The notes under the pieces were generated by a model. It had not been told where the DNA came from. It ran no database searches and saw only the letters and a program-made list of their open reading frames with translations. From Bryobacterales bacterium (GTDB lineage Bacteria; Acidobacteriota; Terriglobia; Bryobacterales; UBA6623): a stretch of 64,000 nucleotides of DNA. Each line of letters opens with the position of its first letter. Position 1 is the stretch's first letter. Positions 25,186-34,337 of this stretch are shown here, piece by piece. The translations under genes and the position numbers were made by a program. The stretch spans positions 43,786 through 107,785 of the forward strand of contig JAJDTX010000070.1 in assembly GCA_022826925.1 (NCBI GenBank), given 5' to 3'.

Positions 25186-26778
25186 CTACTTCAATCCTTC
25201 GACCTTGAGCACGAGCGGACCCTTGAGTGAGCTCTTGCGGCCCGAAATCAGCCGTCCGGTTGGCAGCACGGCTCGGCCGCGCGAGTCCGTCAAGACCGGC
25301 ACGCTGGCGCTCGTGCCCAGCAGGCCGACAGTTGCACCGTCCTGGAGATCGGCCCTCAGCAGCGATTCGACAACGAGCGCCTCGCCGGGCTCCGACATGG
25401 CGAACACGTAGAGAGCGTTCCCATCCGCCGACCGGGTGAACCGAAGGTCGTCCGAATCGAAGGTCGCGAAGACCGTGTCACGGCCCCTGCCCTGCGCATA
25501 AAAGTGCGGCTGGTCTCCCTGGTGGTGGACTCGCCACGGACGAGTCCCGTAGACGGCTTCCGCGTTCACTCGCAGCCACTCTCCGATCTCGCGAAGCGTC
25601 TGCTTCTGCTGATCGGGAATCGATCCGTCGGCCCTTGGGGCGATATTCAAGAGCAGCACGCCGTTCTTGCTCACGATGTCCGTCAGCAGCGGAATCACCC
25701 AGTCCGCGCCCTTGAACTCCATGGCTTCGATGTACATCCACGGACCGGGGCTGTCGTCGGTCTGCCACACGCGTGGCAGGATCGCCTTGGCACCGCCGCG
25801 CTCATAGTCCAAGAGCGACACACGACGGGGGATCTGGTCGTTCTTCTGCGAGATGATGCCTTCGATCCCTTCGCGGTCGCAGAAGTCGTAATAGAACTCT
25901 GTCAGTTCGAACAGGGCTTGCTCGCTGAGCCAGCGCAGCCCACCGTCGAACCACAGCTGGTCCGGGCGGTACCGGACTATATACTCCTTGCGGACGTCCA
26001 GCCAGTATTGCTCCGCTTCCTCCTGCGTGTCGAACCTGCCATACAGCTTCGCGAATCTGGGGTCGCTGAGTTCGGAATCGAAATCGATCGGGAAGTCGCG
26101 CGGCTTGTCCGGCCGGCCACCGTAGTACTGGCCGCAGATGCTGTGCGCGTGGTGGTGGCTGGAAACGATGCGAAGCGACCGTTTCCTCAGCTCTTTGATC
26201 AGCTCCCCCGCAATGTCGCGCCTCGCGGCCGAGGTCATGGAATTCCACTCGACCAGCTCGCTGTCCCACATCGCGAAACCATCGTGGTGCATCGCGACCG
26301 GTCCCGCGTATTTCGCCCCGGCTTCCGCGATGAGGTCGGCCCACTCGCTGGGGTCGAACTTCGGAATCGAGAATCGCTCGAAGTAGTCGCTGTAGGCCGT
26401 TTGCGCCAGAGGTCCGAACTTCCTGATGTGGTGCAGGTTGTAGGGATGCCCCTTGACGTACATGAACTTCGGGTACCAGCTGTTCAATCCGCCGGTGTAG
26501 CCGGAGTCCTCCATGCCAAGGTTGTAGGGTCCCCAGTGGGCATAGATTCCGAACTTCGCGTCCCGCAGCCAGCCCGGCACATCGCGGGCGTAGCGATCCC
26601 ACATCGCCTCCGTGATGGTGTGAGGCTCCCGCGGCGCGCGCTGCCGCCAAGCGGCTGCCTCGGCCTGAGTTTCAGCGGCGGCGCTCGCCGCGCCCACCAC
26701 CACGGCCAAGACTGCGATCGCTCTGATCGCTCGCGAGCGACTTCCTGAGCCTCGTCGCATGTACTCTTCCGATTCCAT
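25186..26778 (-). CDS. Exported alpha-L-fucosidase, glycoside hydrolase family 29
   Basis: 530 residues. A charged N-terminus and hydrophobic core (AIRAIAVLAVVVGAASAAAE) form a signal peptide. The catalytic barrel has KFGIYAHWGPYN, YAGPVAMHHDGFAMWDS (substrate histidines) and DQLWFDGG, where the Asp is the nucleophile. NGVLLLNIAPRADGSIPDQQ is typical of GH29, and a C-terminal beta-domain follows. It releases terminal L-fucose from glycans. The ATG at 26778 is preceded by GAGAGGCGG. The MFS gene follows 80 nt downstream, a probable two-gene operon. Confidence 0.93.
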   Translation of the reverse strand: MESEEYMRRGSGSRSRAIRAIAVLAVVVGAASAAAETQAEAAAWRQRAPREPHTITEAMWDRYARDVPGWLRDAKFGIYAHWGPYNLGMEDSGYTGGLNSWYPKFMYVKGHPYNLHHIRKFGPLAQTAYSDYFERFSIPKFDPSEWADLIAEAGAKYAGPVAMHHDGFAMWDSELVEWNSMTSAARRDIAGELIKELRKRSLRIVSSHHHAHSICGQYYGGRPDKPRDFPIDFDSELSDPRFAKLYGRFDTQEEAEQYWLDVRKEYIVRYRPDQLWFDGGLRWLSEQALFELTEFYYDFCDREGIEGIISQKNDQIPRRVSLLDYERGGAKAILPRVWQTDDSPGPWMYIEAMEFKGADWVIPLLTDIVSKNGVLLLNIAPRADGSIPDQQKQTLREIGEWLRVNAEAVYGTRPWRVHHQGDQPHFYAQGRGRDTVFATFDSDDLRFTRSADGNALYVFAMSEPGEALVVESLLRADLQDGATVGLLGTSASVPVLTDSRGRAVLPTGRLISGRKSSLKGPLVLKVEGLK

Positions 26779-26861
26779 ATACCGCCTCTCGACTTTGGCC
26801 GGTCCCGCCCAGCGGCCAGAAACCTCAACGATGCGTCTCCGGGTAGCGCAAGGATATCGGG

Positions 26862-27797
26862 CTAGTTGCCGTCCTGCTGGTCGCCCGTCTGCTTGATCAC
26901 GCTCATTGCAGTCGCGATGATCGATGAAACATCGGCCACGTTAGCGGGCAAGATCATCGTATTGTTCGCTTTCGCCAGCATCCCGAGCTTCTCGACGTAC
27001 TGCTCGGCGACTCTCAGCTGCACCGCCTGATAGCCGCCCGGAGCGTTGATCGCTTCAGCCACCATGCGAATCCCCTCGGCCGTAGCGGTCGCAACAGTCG
27101 TGATGGCGGCGGCCTCTCCCTGGGCTTCATTGATCTGTTGCTGCTTGGTCGCTTCCGATTCCTTAATCACCTTCTGCTTCTCGCCCTCGGCGGTGTTGAT
27201 TGCCGAGTCACGAAGGCCCTCCGAGTCCAGAATCGTGGCGCGCTTCTCCCGCTCGGCGCGCATCTGCTTTTCCATCGCTGCGAGCACGTCGTGGGGGGGA
27301 TTGATGTTCTTGATCTCGTAGCGCAGCACCTTGACACCCCATGGTTCGGTCGCCTTGTCCAGTTCGTCCACCACTTGCGTGTTGATGTGGGCCCGCTCCT
27401 CGAACGTCTTGTCGAGCTCGATCTTTCCGATCTCGCTGCGAAGGGTTGTCTGCGCGAGCTGGGTGATCGCGAAGAGATAGTTCCCGATACCATAGGACGC
27501 CCGCTTGGCGTCTAGGACCTTGAGGTACAGCACGCCGTCGACACCGACTTGAACGTTGTCACTGGTGATGCAAATCTGTTCCGGGATGTCCGCCGCGGTC
27601 TCCTTCAGCGAGTGCTTGTAGCGGATCGCGTCCAAGAACGGAACCAAGACGTGGAAGCCGGCATCAAGGGTTCCGGCATACCGTCCAAGTCTCTCCACGA
27701 CGTACTGGCTCTGCTGGGGGACGACCACAGCCGTCTTCGCGATGACTATCACCACCAACACGACCAGCGCCGCCAAGGCAATCAAACTGAATTCCAT
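26862..27797 (-). CDS. SPFH/band 7 protein (stomatin/QmcA-like)
   Basis: 311 residues. One N-terminal membrane helix (FSLIALAALVVLVVIVIAK) anchors a band 7 domain (VPQQSQYVVERLGRYAGTLDAGFHVLVPF, about 28-190). A long Glu/Lys/Ala-rich coiled coil (REKRATILDSEGLRDSAINT, about 185-240) follows. Such proteins form ring-shaped oligomers in membrane microdomains and pair with NfeD proteins, which is the case here: nfeD ends 24 nt upstream. Exact role unknown; membrane quality control is the usual suggestion. Confidence 0.93.
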   Translation of the reverse strand: MEFSLIALAALVVLVVIVIAKTAVVVPQQSQYVVERLGRYAGTLDAGFHVLVPFLDAIRYKHSLKETAADIPEQICITSDNVQVGVDGVLYLKVLDAKRASYGIGNYLFAITQLAQTTLRSEIGKIELDKTFEERAHINTQVVDELDKATEPWGVKVLRYEIKNINPPHDVLAAMEKQMRAEREKRATILDSEGLRDSAINTAEGEKQKVIKESEATKQQQINEAQGEAAAITTVATATAEGIRMVAEAINAPGGYQAVQLRVAEQYVEKLGMLAKANNTMILPANVADVSSIIATAMSVIKQTGDQQDGN

Positions 27798-27821
27798 CTC
27801 TGAAGCTTCCTTTCCTATCGG

Positions 27822-28253
27822 TTAGTCGGCACGGATCCACAGCGTTAGTCCGTCGACCCGCTCCACCAGGCACAACTGGTCGCGGCCGATGGCAGACTCT
27901 CCCGCGTTCCTTGCGTTCCATGTCGACCCGCGCAACTCCGCCTTCCCCAGTCCGCCCGGGACGATCTTGCCTTGCGCGACGGCACGTTCCCCTACAAGGG
28001 AGTCGACTTCCCCGGCAGGCGCATGCGCCTGCATCTTGTTGAGGATCGGGCGGCGGAAACACAGCAGCGACGCAACAGACAAGGCAGTGAAAAGCACTCC
28101 TTGTAGCCAAAGCGCCTCAGGCACGCCCAGAGCGGCTAGCAAGCCCACTGCCAAGGCTCCGACGCCAAAGAAGAAGACATAGAACCCACCCGGGGAGGCC
28201 ACCTCGAAGGCAAGCAACGCAAGGCCCGCGAGCACCCAAATCCACCAGTCCAT
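27822..28253 (-). CDS. NfeD-like membrane protein
   Basis: 143 residues, starting MDWWIWVLAGLALLAFEVASPGGFYVFF. Three to four membrane helices are followed by a small OB-fold domain (VDSLVGERAVAQGKIVPGGLGKAELRG...LTLWIRAD). This short form (NfeD without the ClpP-like protease) is usually co-transcribed with a band 7 protein, as here. The upstream frame continues to 28319 but its 22 extra residues look unlike the family. TACAAT at about 28317-28322 is a likely -10 box. Confidence 0.85.
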   Translation of the reverse strand: MDWWIWVLAGLALLAFEVASPGGFYVFFFGVGALAVGLLAALGVPEALWLQGVLFTALSVASLLCFRRPILNKMQAHAPAGEVDSLVGERAVAQGKIVPGGLGKAELRGSTWNARNAGESAIGRDQLCLVERVDGLTLWIRAD

Positions 28254-28324
28254 GTTCAGCCAGAATCCGCGAAGTCTCGATTCCGGGACCAGCCAGTCGC
28301 GGAATGGCGGAAACATCATTGTAG

Positions 28325-29026
28325 GGGTTTCGGTGCCGTCCGACGAATAACAAGCGCATGAGCGGCGGGTTCTCGATCCTCGCGCACTATACCTGGTCGA
28401 AGACCATGGACCTTTACGCGACGAACGACCAATTCAATCCCCAGAACATCGAGAACATCGACGCGGAAAAGGCCCTCGCGAACTTCCACCATGCCCACAG
28501 GATGGTCGCATCGTTCGTCTGGGACATTCCGTCTCCAGTGAGCAGGGGTCCCGGCAGGTGGGTGCTGGGAGGCTGGCAGGTCAACGGGATCTATTCGGCC
28601 CAGACCGGCGATCCGGTCAACATCTTCCACGGACGCGACATCGCCGGCACGACAATCGGCGGCAGCCAGCGCCCCAACCTGGTCGGGGACCCCCTGTCGG
28701 GAGTCAATCGCAGCAGGGCCAACATCGTCGATGGCGGGGCTTGGTACAACGTGGGCGCGTACGCCCTGCCCGACCGCGGGTATTTCGGGGACCTGGGCCG
28801 CAACACGCTGATCAGCCCGGGCGACTGGAACCTGGATCTGGGACTGTTCAAGAACTTCAATGTCTCCGAAGGTGTGAACCTCCAGTACCGCTGGGAGATG
28901 TTCAACGCGATGAACCACGCCAACCTCACCAACCCGGTGGGACGCATCATCAGCGGGACCGCCGGGGAGATCAACACCCTAACGGGCCCGAGAATCATGC
29001 AGATGGGGCTGCGCATCGAGTCTTGA
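28325..29026 (+). pseudogene. C-terminal remnant of an Oar-type TonB-dependent receptor
   Basis: Only the last ~230 codons of a roughly 1050-residue receptor remain. Recognisable barrel pieces are SGGFSILAHYTWSKTMDL, VLGGWQVNGIYSAQTGDPVN and LQYRWEMFNAMNHANLTNPVGR, ending MQMGLRIES. An in-frame TAG lies at 28322-28324 and the similarity stops there. The DNA upstream belongs to the promoter side of nfeD. This is a 5'-deleted gene and would lack signal peptide, plug and most of the barrel. Confidence 0.7.
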
Positions 29027-29201
29027 CCCGCGTCGCCGCCCCTCGAGTCGGTCCACCCGCTCCGTCTCCGCACAACCGGCAACGGACGGGGCGACCAGGC
29101 AGGTCCCGGCTTCCTAGATCACTAGGGGCCGCACTTGACACCCCTCTTCCACAAGGGGACCGAGCGATGCTAGGGCTGGGGCCTCGCTCAGGCGGGTGGC
29201 T

Positions 29202-29792
29202 CTAGGCTCGAACAGCGACCGGCTCCGGTTCGCGCAGCAGCGAGTAGGCCTTGAGCATCCTCATGAATTCTGGCATGTAGAGGTGCTGGTCGAACCAGCC
29301 GCGCCCACTGACCATGTTTCCGGAGCGCACGCAGCCCTCATCGACGAACGTCGCCCCGCACACCTCGACGTCAAACTTGCACTTCGGGATCGTCGCCATG
29401 CGTTTGCCCGCGATCACGTTCGCTGTGGCAACGATCTCTGCCCCGTGACATACGACGGCAACCGGCTTGTCGTGTTCGAAGAAGTGCCGGACTATGCGGA
29501 TCAGGTCTGGATCGTAGCGGATGTACTCCGGTGCGCGGCCGCCAGTGAGGAACAGCCCGTCGTACTCGTCGCAATCGATGTCGCGGAAGGCTACGGTTGC
29601 CTCCAAGTGATAACTGGGCTGTTCGCGGGTGATGTCCCAGCCAGGCGGGATTTCGTGCATTACCAACGGGTAGATGCGAGCCTCGGGCCCCGCGACAACG
29701 GCCTCGTAGCCGTCTTCTTGGACTCGGTACACGGGATACAACGTGTCCATCGCCTCGGCGGCATCTCCGATCGTTATCAGAACCTTCGGCAT
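29202..29792 (-). CDS. DJ-1/PfpI-family protein
   Basis: 196 residues, start chosen at MPKVLITIGDAAEAMDTLYP, preceded by GGGAG. The class I glutamine amidotransferase-like fold shows the nucleophile elbow VAVVCHGAEI with C115 and the acidic residue typical of DJ-1 relatives (GPEARIYP region). Family members are proteases, glyoxalases/deglycases, chaperones or isonitrile hydratases; I cannot assign one. Neighbours give no clue. Confidence 0.85.
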   Translation of the reverse strand: MPKVLITIGDAAEAMDTLYPVYRVQEDGYEAVVAGPEARIYPLVMHEIPPGWDITREQPSYHLEATVAFRDIDCDEYDGLFLTGGRAPEYIRYDPDLIRIVRHFFEHDKPVAVVCHGAEIVATANVIAGKRMATIPKCKFDVEVCGATFVDEGCVRSGNMVSGRGWFDQHLYMPEFMRMLKAYSLLREPEPVAVRA

Positions 29793-29843
29793 CAATTCGC
29801 TCCCTGGGACGCTCGAGTCAGATCGATCCGAAGCCAAAGGCAT

Positions 29844-30269
29844 AGCGCTCGCGTGGCAAGCCTGGGGCCTTGGTGCGACTGCATCGGCTGCGTCCCAGCG
29901 TCATTGTGCCATAGACACGACGAACACCCGCCCAACCAGACCGACGCCCGATTCCAGGTAGCGGCCTGAATCCCCGTTGAAGCCCGGCGTTCGGTGGAGT
30001 GAAGAAGCGGCGGCACCCGGGCCGCGAGGTTTCAGATCGTGCGTTGCGACCTCACGGGGTGGCTCGGTGACGACCGGCCCGTGCGAGCAAAACGGGTGCG
30101 TGTCTCACCGATCCCTCCCCGGACGGTACCTGCACGGGCCGCCAATTGTCTGCTGCAGCGAGGTCCGAGACTCCGAAAGGCGGCAAGTTGTAACGGTTTT
30201 CGTAGACTATTATGCCATTTATACCTGAAAATGCTATCATGCGTAGGCTGACTGCGGTATGCCACGGAG
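29844..30269. other. Intergenic region with AT-rich promoter patch before hicA
   Basis: About 430 bases without a supported gene. The last 80 bases are markedly AT-richer (TTTCGTAGACTATTATGCCATTTATACCTG, then TATCAT near 30234). They probably hold the promoter and HicB-type operator of the toxin-antitoxin pair. Confidence 0.45.
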
Positions 30270-30476
30270 ATGAACGGCAGGGAGTTCATGAGACGCGCCA
30301 AGCGGTACGCAGCGAGGAACGGCTTGGACTTCCGCTTCGAGCGAGCCAAGGGCAAAGGGAGCCATGGCCAGCTGTACGTCGGGGGCCGGGCAACTACCGT
30401 CAAGCGGTCGGAACTCAGCAGGGGCCTGTTGCGGAACATACTCCGCGACCTCGGGATCGAGACGGAGGACTTCTGA
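30270..30476 (+). CDS. hicA: HicA-type mRNA interferase toxin
   Basis: 68 residues. The dsRBD-like fold of HicA is seen as MNGREFMRRAKRYAARNG, then GKGSHGQLYVGGRATTV with the catalytic histidine, ending LLRNILRDLGIETEDF. HicA cleaves mRNA independently of ribosomes when its antitoxin is lost. The antitoxin gene starts one base after the stop. The catalytic His is intact, so the toxin is probably functional. Confidence 0.88.
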   Translation: MNGREFMRRAKRYAARNGLDFRFERAKGKGSHGQLYVGGRATTVKRSELSRGLLRNILRDLGIETEDF

Positions 30477-30477
30477 G

Positions 30478-30906
30478 ATGCGATACGCCTATCCATGCAG
30501 GATCGAACGGGACGAGGACGGCGCGTTCGTCGTTTCCTTCCCGGACGTGCCCGGAGCCAATACCGGGGCGGACGACCGCGCCGAGGCGCTGGAGCTGGCC
30601 GGGGACGCGCTGGCGACGGCCCTTTCGATGTACGTGAATCTCCGCAAGACCATCCCGGTTCCGGGCGTGGCATTGGACGGTCAGGAGGTCGTCGCCGTGG
30701 ACCCGGTGACGGCGGCCAAGCTGGAGCTGTACACCGCGATGCGGATGCAGGGCGTCAGCAAGCGGGCCCTCGCCGAACGGCTGGGCCTGTCTGCGGCGGC
30801 GGTGGGCCGTCTGACCGACCCGGGCAACAACTCGCGCATCGGCCATCTCGCCCACGCCCTGCGAGTGGTCGGCCGAGGGCTCGTAATCGAAAGCCGCTCG
30901 GCCTGA
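30478..30906 (+). CDS. hicB: HicB-type antitoxin
   Basis: 142 residues. A degenerate RNase-H-like N-terminal domain (MRYAYPCRIERDEDGAFVVSFPDVPG, then ADDRAEALELAGDAL) binds the toxin. A helix-turn-helix C-terminal half (GVSKRALAERLGLSAAAVGRLTD) binds DNA, so the pair is probably autoregulated. Longer HicB proteins with an HTH are common. It follows hicA by one base. Confidence 0.88.
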   Translation: MRYAYPCRIERDEDGAFVVSFPDVPGANTGADDRAEALELAGDALATALSMYVNLRKTIPVPGVALDGQEVVAVDPVTAAKLELYTAMRMQGVSKRALAERLGLSAAAVGRLTDPGNNSRIGHLAHALRVVGRGLVIESRSA

Positions 30907-31437
30907 CACAAGGGGCAACGCGCACTAGCGGACGGTGACCGAGATCCGTATCGGCGAGACCTCGGGACAGCGACCCTACCCAGCACGGCCTGAAGATCAG
31001 GGTCCGGAATAACGGCCTCAACTTGGTTTCAGGCCACTACGCGATTCCAATGCTGCAGCAATGAACAGCGAGTGCAGCTCTTGAGAGATCTCTCGCCGAC
31101 GGTATTTGCCGCAGGAATCCCGAGAACCGCTAGAGGGCACGGATGCGATGCTCGGCGAAGGGGCTCCGGAGGGCTGCTCAAGAGGCCCTGTCCGCCCTGC
31201 TCGCGCCAATCCCAGAAGACGCACGCCGCCAGTCGGCCGGCACGCCAGTCGGCCGGCACGCCAGTCACCCACCCGATATCCTGTAGGGCAGGCTGGCTGA
31301 GATCGTGCTCCACAGGCCCGAAGTCGTCCGCTGAGCCTGCTGGTTCATCGTGAAACAGTTCAGTCCATCGCAGCCTCTTGGCCGGAGCGTTCCGTGGCAC
31401 AAGAGTTTCCCGAAGGCCATTCCCTAGGCGGAACCTG
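30907..31437. other. Intergenic region between hicB and the GMC oxidoreductase gene
   Basis: About 530 bases with no gene that I can support. Contains a short tandem repeat at 31229-31266. Minus-strand frames here show no recognisable domain. Confidence 0.45.
31229..31266. repeat. 16-bp tandem repeat, 2.4 copies
   Basis: The unit CCAGTCGGCCGGCACG occurs at 31229-31244 and 31245-31260, followed by the partial copy CCAGTC. The two full copies are identical. Confidence 0.8.
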
Positions 31438-33126
31438 ATGCAGATCATCAGCAAGGATCGCGAAATCTACGACGCGGTTATCGTCGGATCCGGCGCGACG
31501 GGGGGCTGGGTCGCCAAGACGCTCGCCGAGTCTGGCATGCAGGTCGCGCTGCTTGAGGCCGGCCACCGCACAACCGAAGCGGAGTTCACCGAACACCTGC
31601 GCACCTACGACCTCAAGTACCGCGGCAAATCCCCTGAGATCTCCCGCAACCGTCCGATCCAGAGCATGAAGTACGCCTGCCGCGAGTCGAACTTCGAGTG
31701 GTTCGTCGACGACATCCGCAATCCCTACACCTATCCGGAGGACAAGCCGTTCCAGTGGACGCGCGGCCGCCAGCTTGGAGGGCGGTCCCTGACTTGGGCC
31801 CGCCAGAGCTACCGTCTGTCCCCGCTAGACTTCTCCGCCGCCAGCCACGACGGCTACGGCGAGAACTGGCCTGTGACATACCAGGAAATGGTCCCGCACT
31901 ACGAGACCGTCGAACGCTATGTCGGCATCAGCGGCGAACCGCTCGGCCTCATGCAGTTCCCCGACAGCATCATGCAGCCGCCGATGGCGATGACCTGTGG
32001 CGAGGAGCATTTCAAGCACAAGGTCAACGCCCGTTTCGATCGCAATGTCACCATCGGCCGCACCGCGATCCTGACCAAGCCGCTCAACGGCCGCCAGCCA
32101 TGCCACTACTGCGGCCCGTGCGAACACGGCTGCATCACGCATTCGTACTTCTCCAGCGTTTGGACCACCATTGCGGACGCCGAAAAGTCGGGCAACTGCA
32201 AGGTGCTAACGGACGCGGTCGTCTCCCACGTCACGACCGACAAGGGCACCGGCCTCGCCGACGGCGTGGCCTACTACGATCGCCTGACTCGCGCGCCGAG
32301 GAAGATCCGCGCCAAGGTCGTGGTGCTCTCGGCATCGACCTTGGAGTCGACCCGCATCCTGCTGAACTCAGGCGATGGGTTCTGCAATTCCTCGGGCGCG
32401 CTGGGCCACTACGTCATGGACCACATGTACGGAGGGGTCTCGGGCGTGCTGCCGGTCAAGGAGAACAAGCGCTGGGCCGGCCCGCCCCAGCGCCCGAACG
32501 GACTCTATTTGCCGCGCTATCTGAACGTCGAGCACCCCCACACCAACGGCATGATCCGCGGCTTCGGCGCCCAGATGCGCAACAGCTCCAGCTACGGCTC
32601 GCCTGCCGCGATCGCGGCCATTCGCGGCTTCGGGGCAGACTTCAAGCGCGCCGTGCGCGATTCCGACTCCTACTGGCGCTTCAGCCTGGGAACCTCGTCG
32701 GAGTGCCTGGCGCGCCACGAGAACTACGTCAAGCTCGATCCGCACGTCAAGGACGCCTGGGGCATTCCGGCGCTGCACATGAACGTGACGTGGAGCGACA
32801 ACGAGATGCGCCTGTTCAACTACTCCGCCGACGCCGGCGAGGAAATGTTGCTGGCTGCCGGGGCCGAGGACATTCGCAAGATCACGACACCGCGCTGGCC
32901 CGGCGGTGCTACCCATGAGGTCGGCACGGCGCGCATGGGCAACGATCCGCGCAAGTCAGTGCTCAACAAGTGGAACCAAGCCCATGACGTCAAGAACCTG
33001 TTCGTCACCGACGGCGGCGCCTTCGTTACGATCGGCTGCGTCAACCCGACGCTCACCATGATGGCGCTCGCGCGGCGCGCATCCGAGTACTTGGTCGAGG
33101 CGGCGAAACGGGGCGAACTCGCATAG
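31438..33126 (+). CDS. GMC-family FAD-dependent oxidoreductase
   Basis: 562 residues. The FAD Rossmann motif VIVGSGATGGWVAKTLAESG is near the N-terminus (about 14-33), followed by WTRGRQLGGRSLTW. The C-terminal GMC signature is GGATHEVGTARMGNDP and LFVTDGGAFVTIGCVNPTLTM, with the catalytic His/Asn pair. A cysteine cluster in CHYCGPCEHGC is typical of a gluconate-dehydrogenase-like subgroup that oxidises sugars. No signal peptide is evident. It may oxidise a sugar alcohol or aldose; the substrate is unknown. Confidence 0.9.
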   Translation: MQIISKDREIYDAVIVGSGATGGWVAKTLAESGMQVALLEAGHRTTEAEFTEHLRTYDLKYRGKSPEISRNRPIQSMKYACRESNFEWFVDDIRNPYTYPEDKPFQWTRGRQLGGRSLTWARQSYRLSPLDFSAASHDGYGENWPVTYQEMVPHYETVERYVGISGEPLGLMQFPDSIMQPPMAMTCGEEHFKHKVNARFDRNVTIGRTAILTKPLNGRQPCHYCGPCEHGCITHSYFSSVWTTIADAEKSGNCKVLTDAVVSHVTTDKGTGLADGVAYYDRLTRAPRKIRAKVVVLSASTLESTRILLNSGDGFCNSSGALGHYVMDHMYGGVSGVLPVKENKRWAGPPQRPNGLYLPRYLNVEHPHTNGMIRGFGAQMRNSSSYGSPAAIAAIRGFGADFKRAVRDSDSYWRFSLGTSSECLARHENYVKLDPHVKDAWGIPALHMNVTWSDNEMRLFNYSADAGEEMLLAAGAEDIRKITTPRWPGGATHEVGTARMGNDPRKSVLNKWNQAHDVKNLFVTDGGAFVTIGCVNPTLTMMALARRASEYLVEAAKRGELA

Positions 33127-33199
33127 GCCGCCGGATGGCAAGGCCGGTCCGGCACCCGAGTACCGCCCGCCCGGCGCCCCCCGATTCCAAGGCTCTGGC

Positions 33200-33871
33200 T
33201 CAGTTCTCGTCGGGCTGACTTTCCTCGGCCTCGTCAGTTTCGTCAGATTCGTCAGGTTCTTCGGGCGCCTGCCAGCCGAGGTCGATGTTGCAGCCCGGCA
33301 GGGCCTGGCGCAGCTTCTCGGCTCCTTCCGGACTCACTTTGGTCTGCCACAAGTACAGGCTCTTCAGGTTCTTCAGGCCTTCCAAGTGAACCAGCCCCGC
33401 GTCCGTGACGCCCGTCAGGTAGAGATTCAAGTACGCCAGGCCCTCCAAGCCGGCGAGATGCGCCAAGCCCGCGTCCGACACCTTTGTTTTCTCCAGATGA
33501 AGGCGCTTGAGCGCTGTCAGGCCCGCCACGTGCACGAGGCCCTCGTCGGTGACGTCAGTCCCTCCCAGATGGAGCGACACCAACTGTCCCAGGTCTTTCA
33601 AGATCGCGAGCTCGCCGTCCAAGGCAGGCGACTCCGGACGTTCGGTATCCGTGGCGTCAACCTGGCGCAAGCCGTCCTGATTCCGTCCGAGGTGGAAGGC
33701 AATCTCCAGCCCGGGATCATCCGCGGCAACCCGCATAACCCGCCCACCCAGCTCCTGGATCTTCTCTACCAGTGCGGGGTCGGGCCCATCGTCCGAGCCG
33801 CCCTCTTGCTGGGCGGCTCCGTTCGCAGTCACTCCCAAGAGCAACAGAATCGCAATCGTGGCACTCCTCAC
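33200..33871 (-). CDS. Exported leucine-rich-repeat protein with acidic tail
   Basis: 223 residues, GTG start with the perfect Shine-Dalgarno AAGGAGGT at ideal spacing, one of the strongest in the window. A signal peptide (ATIAILLLLGVTANGAAQ) is followed by LRR units such as LVSLHLGGTDVTDEGLVHVAGL, LKRLHLEKTKVSDAGLAHLAGL and LAYLNLYLTGVTDAGLVHLEGL. The protein ends in about 20 residues that are mostly Glu and Asp. This LRR type (GTDVTDEGL) is common in Planctomycetes and Acidobacteria, probably for extracellular binding; the ligand is unknown. Confidence 0.8.
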   Translation of the reverse strand: MRSATIAILLLLGVTANGAAQQEGGSDDGPDPALVEKIQELGGRVMRVAADDPGLEIAFHLGRNQDGLRQVDATDTERPESPALDGELAILKDLGQLVSLHLGGTDVTDEGLVHVAGLTALKRLHLEKTKVSDAGLAHLAGLEGLAYLNLYLTGVTDAGLVHLEGLKNLKSLYLWQTKVSPEGAEKLRQALPGCNIDLGWQAPEEPDESDETDEAEESQPDEN

Positions 33872-34261
33872 AGGAACCTCCTTTGTCAACCAAGATCGGA
33901 TTGTTCGCTTGTAACACCTCTCCGGAGGATGCGCCGCCGTGTGCCTTCGGGCGCTGACCGCGCACAGCCTCCGACTCTCCCCAGCATCGTCCTCTCGACT
34001 GGCTGCCCCGGTTGGCGGCACTGGCATCCCGCGGGAACGGGTGCCGGAGCAATGGAATCACCGCCTCGGAACATCGGGCCGAAGGAACGCGGCTGGAACT
34101 GCCGTCATTCTAATATCGGGGCGCGGGCGTTGGGAACCTCCGGCGAGTTCCGGCCGCTTTCCGAAGCTCCGCTACACGCGGATCACTCGACCTCTTGCCC
34201 CTTGAACGATGAGGCGGTCACGCGGCAAGGGTCTTGCCGGCTCGGCCTGTCCATGGCGGGA
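33872..34261. other. Intergenic region upstream of the LRR gene
   Basis: About 390 bases. It should hold the LRR gene promoter; no other gene or RNA was recognised. It ends at the first copy of the direct repeat that flanks the brnTA module. Confidence 0.4.
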
Positions 34262-34298
34262 GGGCCTGCGCCATGCTATTGGCCATGCGAAGGGCGTT
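34262..34298 (+). repeat. Direct repeat copy 1 (matches the 5' end of the downstream sulfatase gene)
   Basis: 37 bases that match 34982-35018 with about four mismatches, in the same orientation and exactly 720 bp apart. The shared core includes CCTGCGCCATGCTA and CATGCGAAGGGCGTT. In copy 2 these bases span the start codon and signal-peptide start of a sulfatase; in copy 1 the frame soon ends. The brnTA module lies between. Confidence 0.75.
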
Positions 34299-34313
34299 TG
34301 TAGCAAGAATTCC

Positions 34314-34330
34314 AGTGAGTGCAACTCACT
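34314..34330. terminator. Perfect 7-bp hairpin after brnA
   Basis: AGTGAGT-GCA-ACTCACT, a perfect inverted repeat 8 bases after the brnA stop codon on the minus strand. It could end the brnTA transcript, but there is no T-run, so a protein-binding or recombination site is equally possible. Confidence 0.4.
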
Positions 34331-34337
34331 CTACCGC

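Noticed and set aside
31029..31440. Minus-strand frame of about 140 codons between hicB and the GMC gene
   Set aside because: Contains the 16-bp tandem repeat, shows no domain and has no good start signal.
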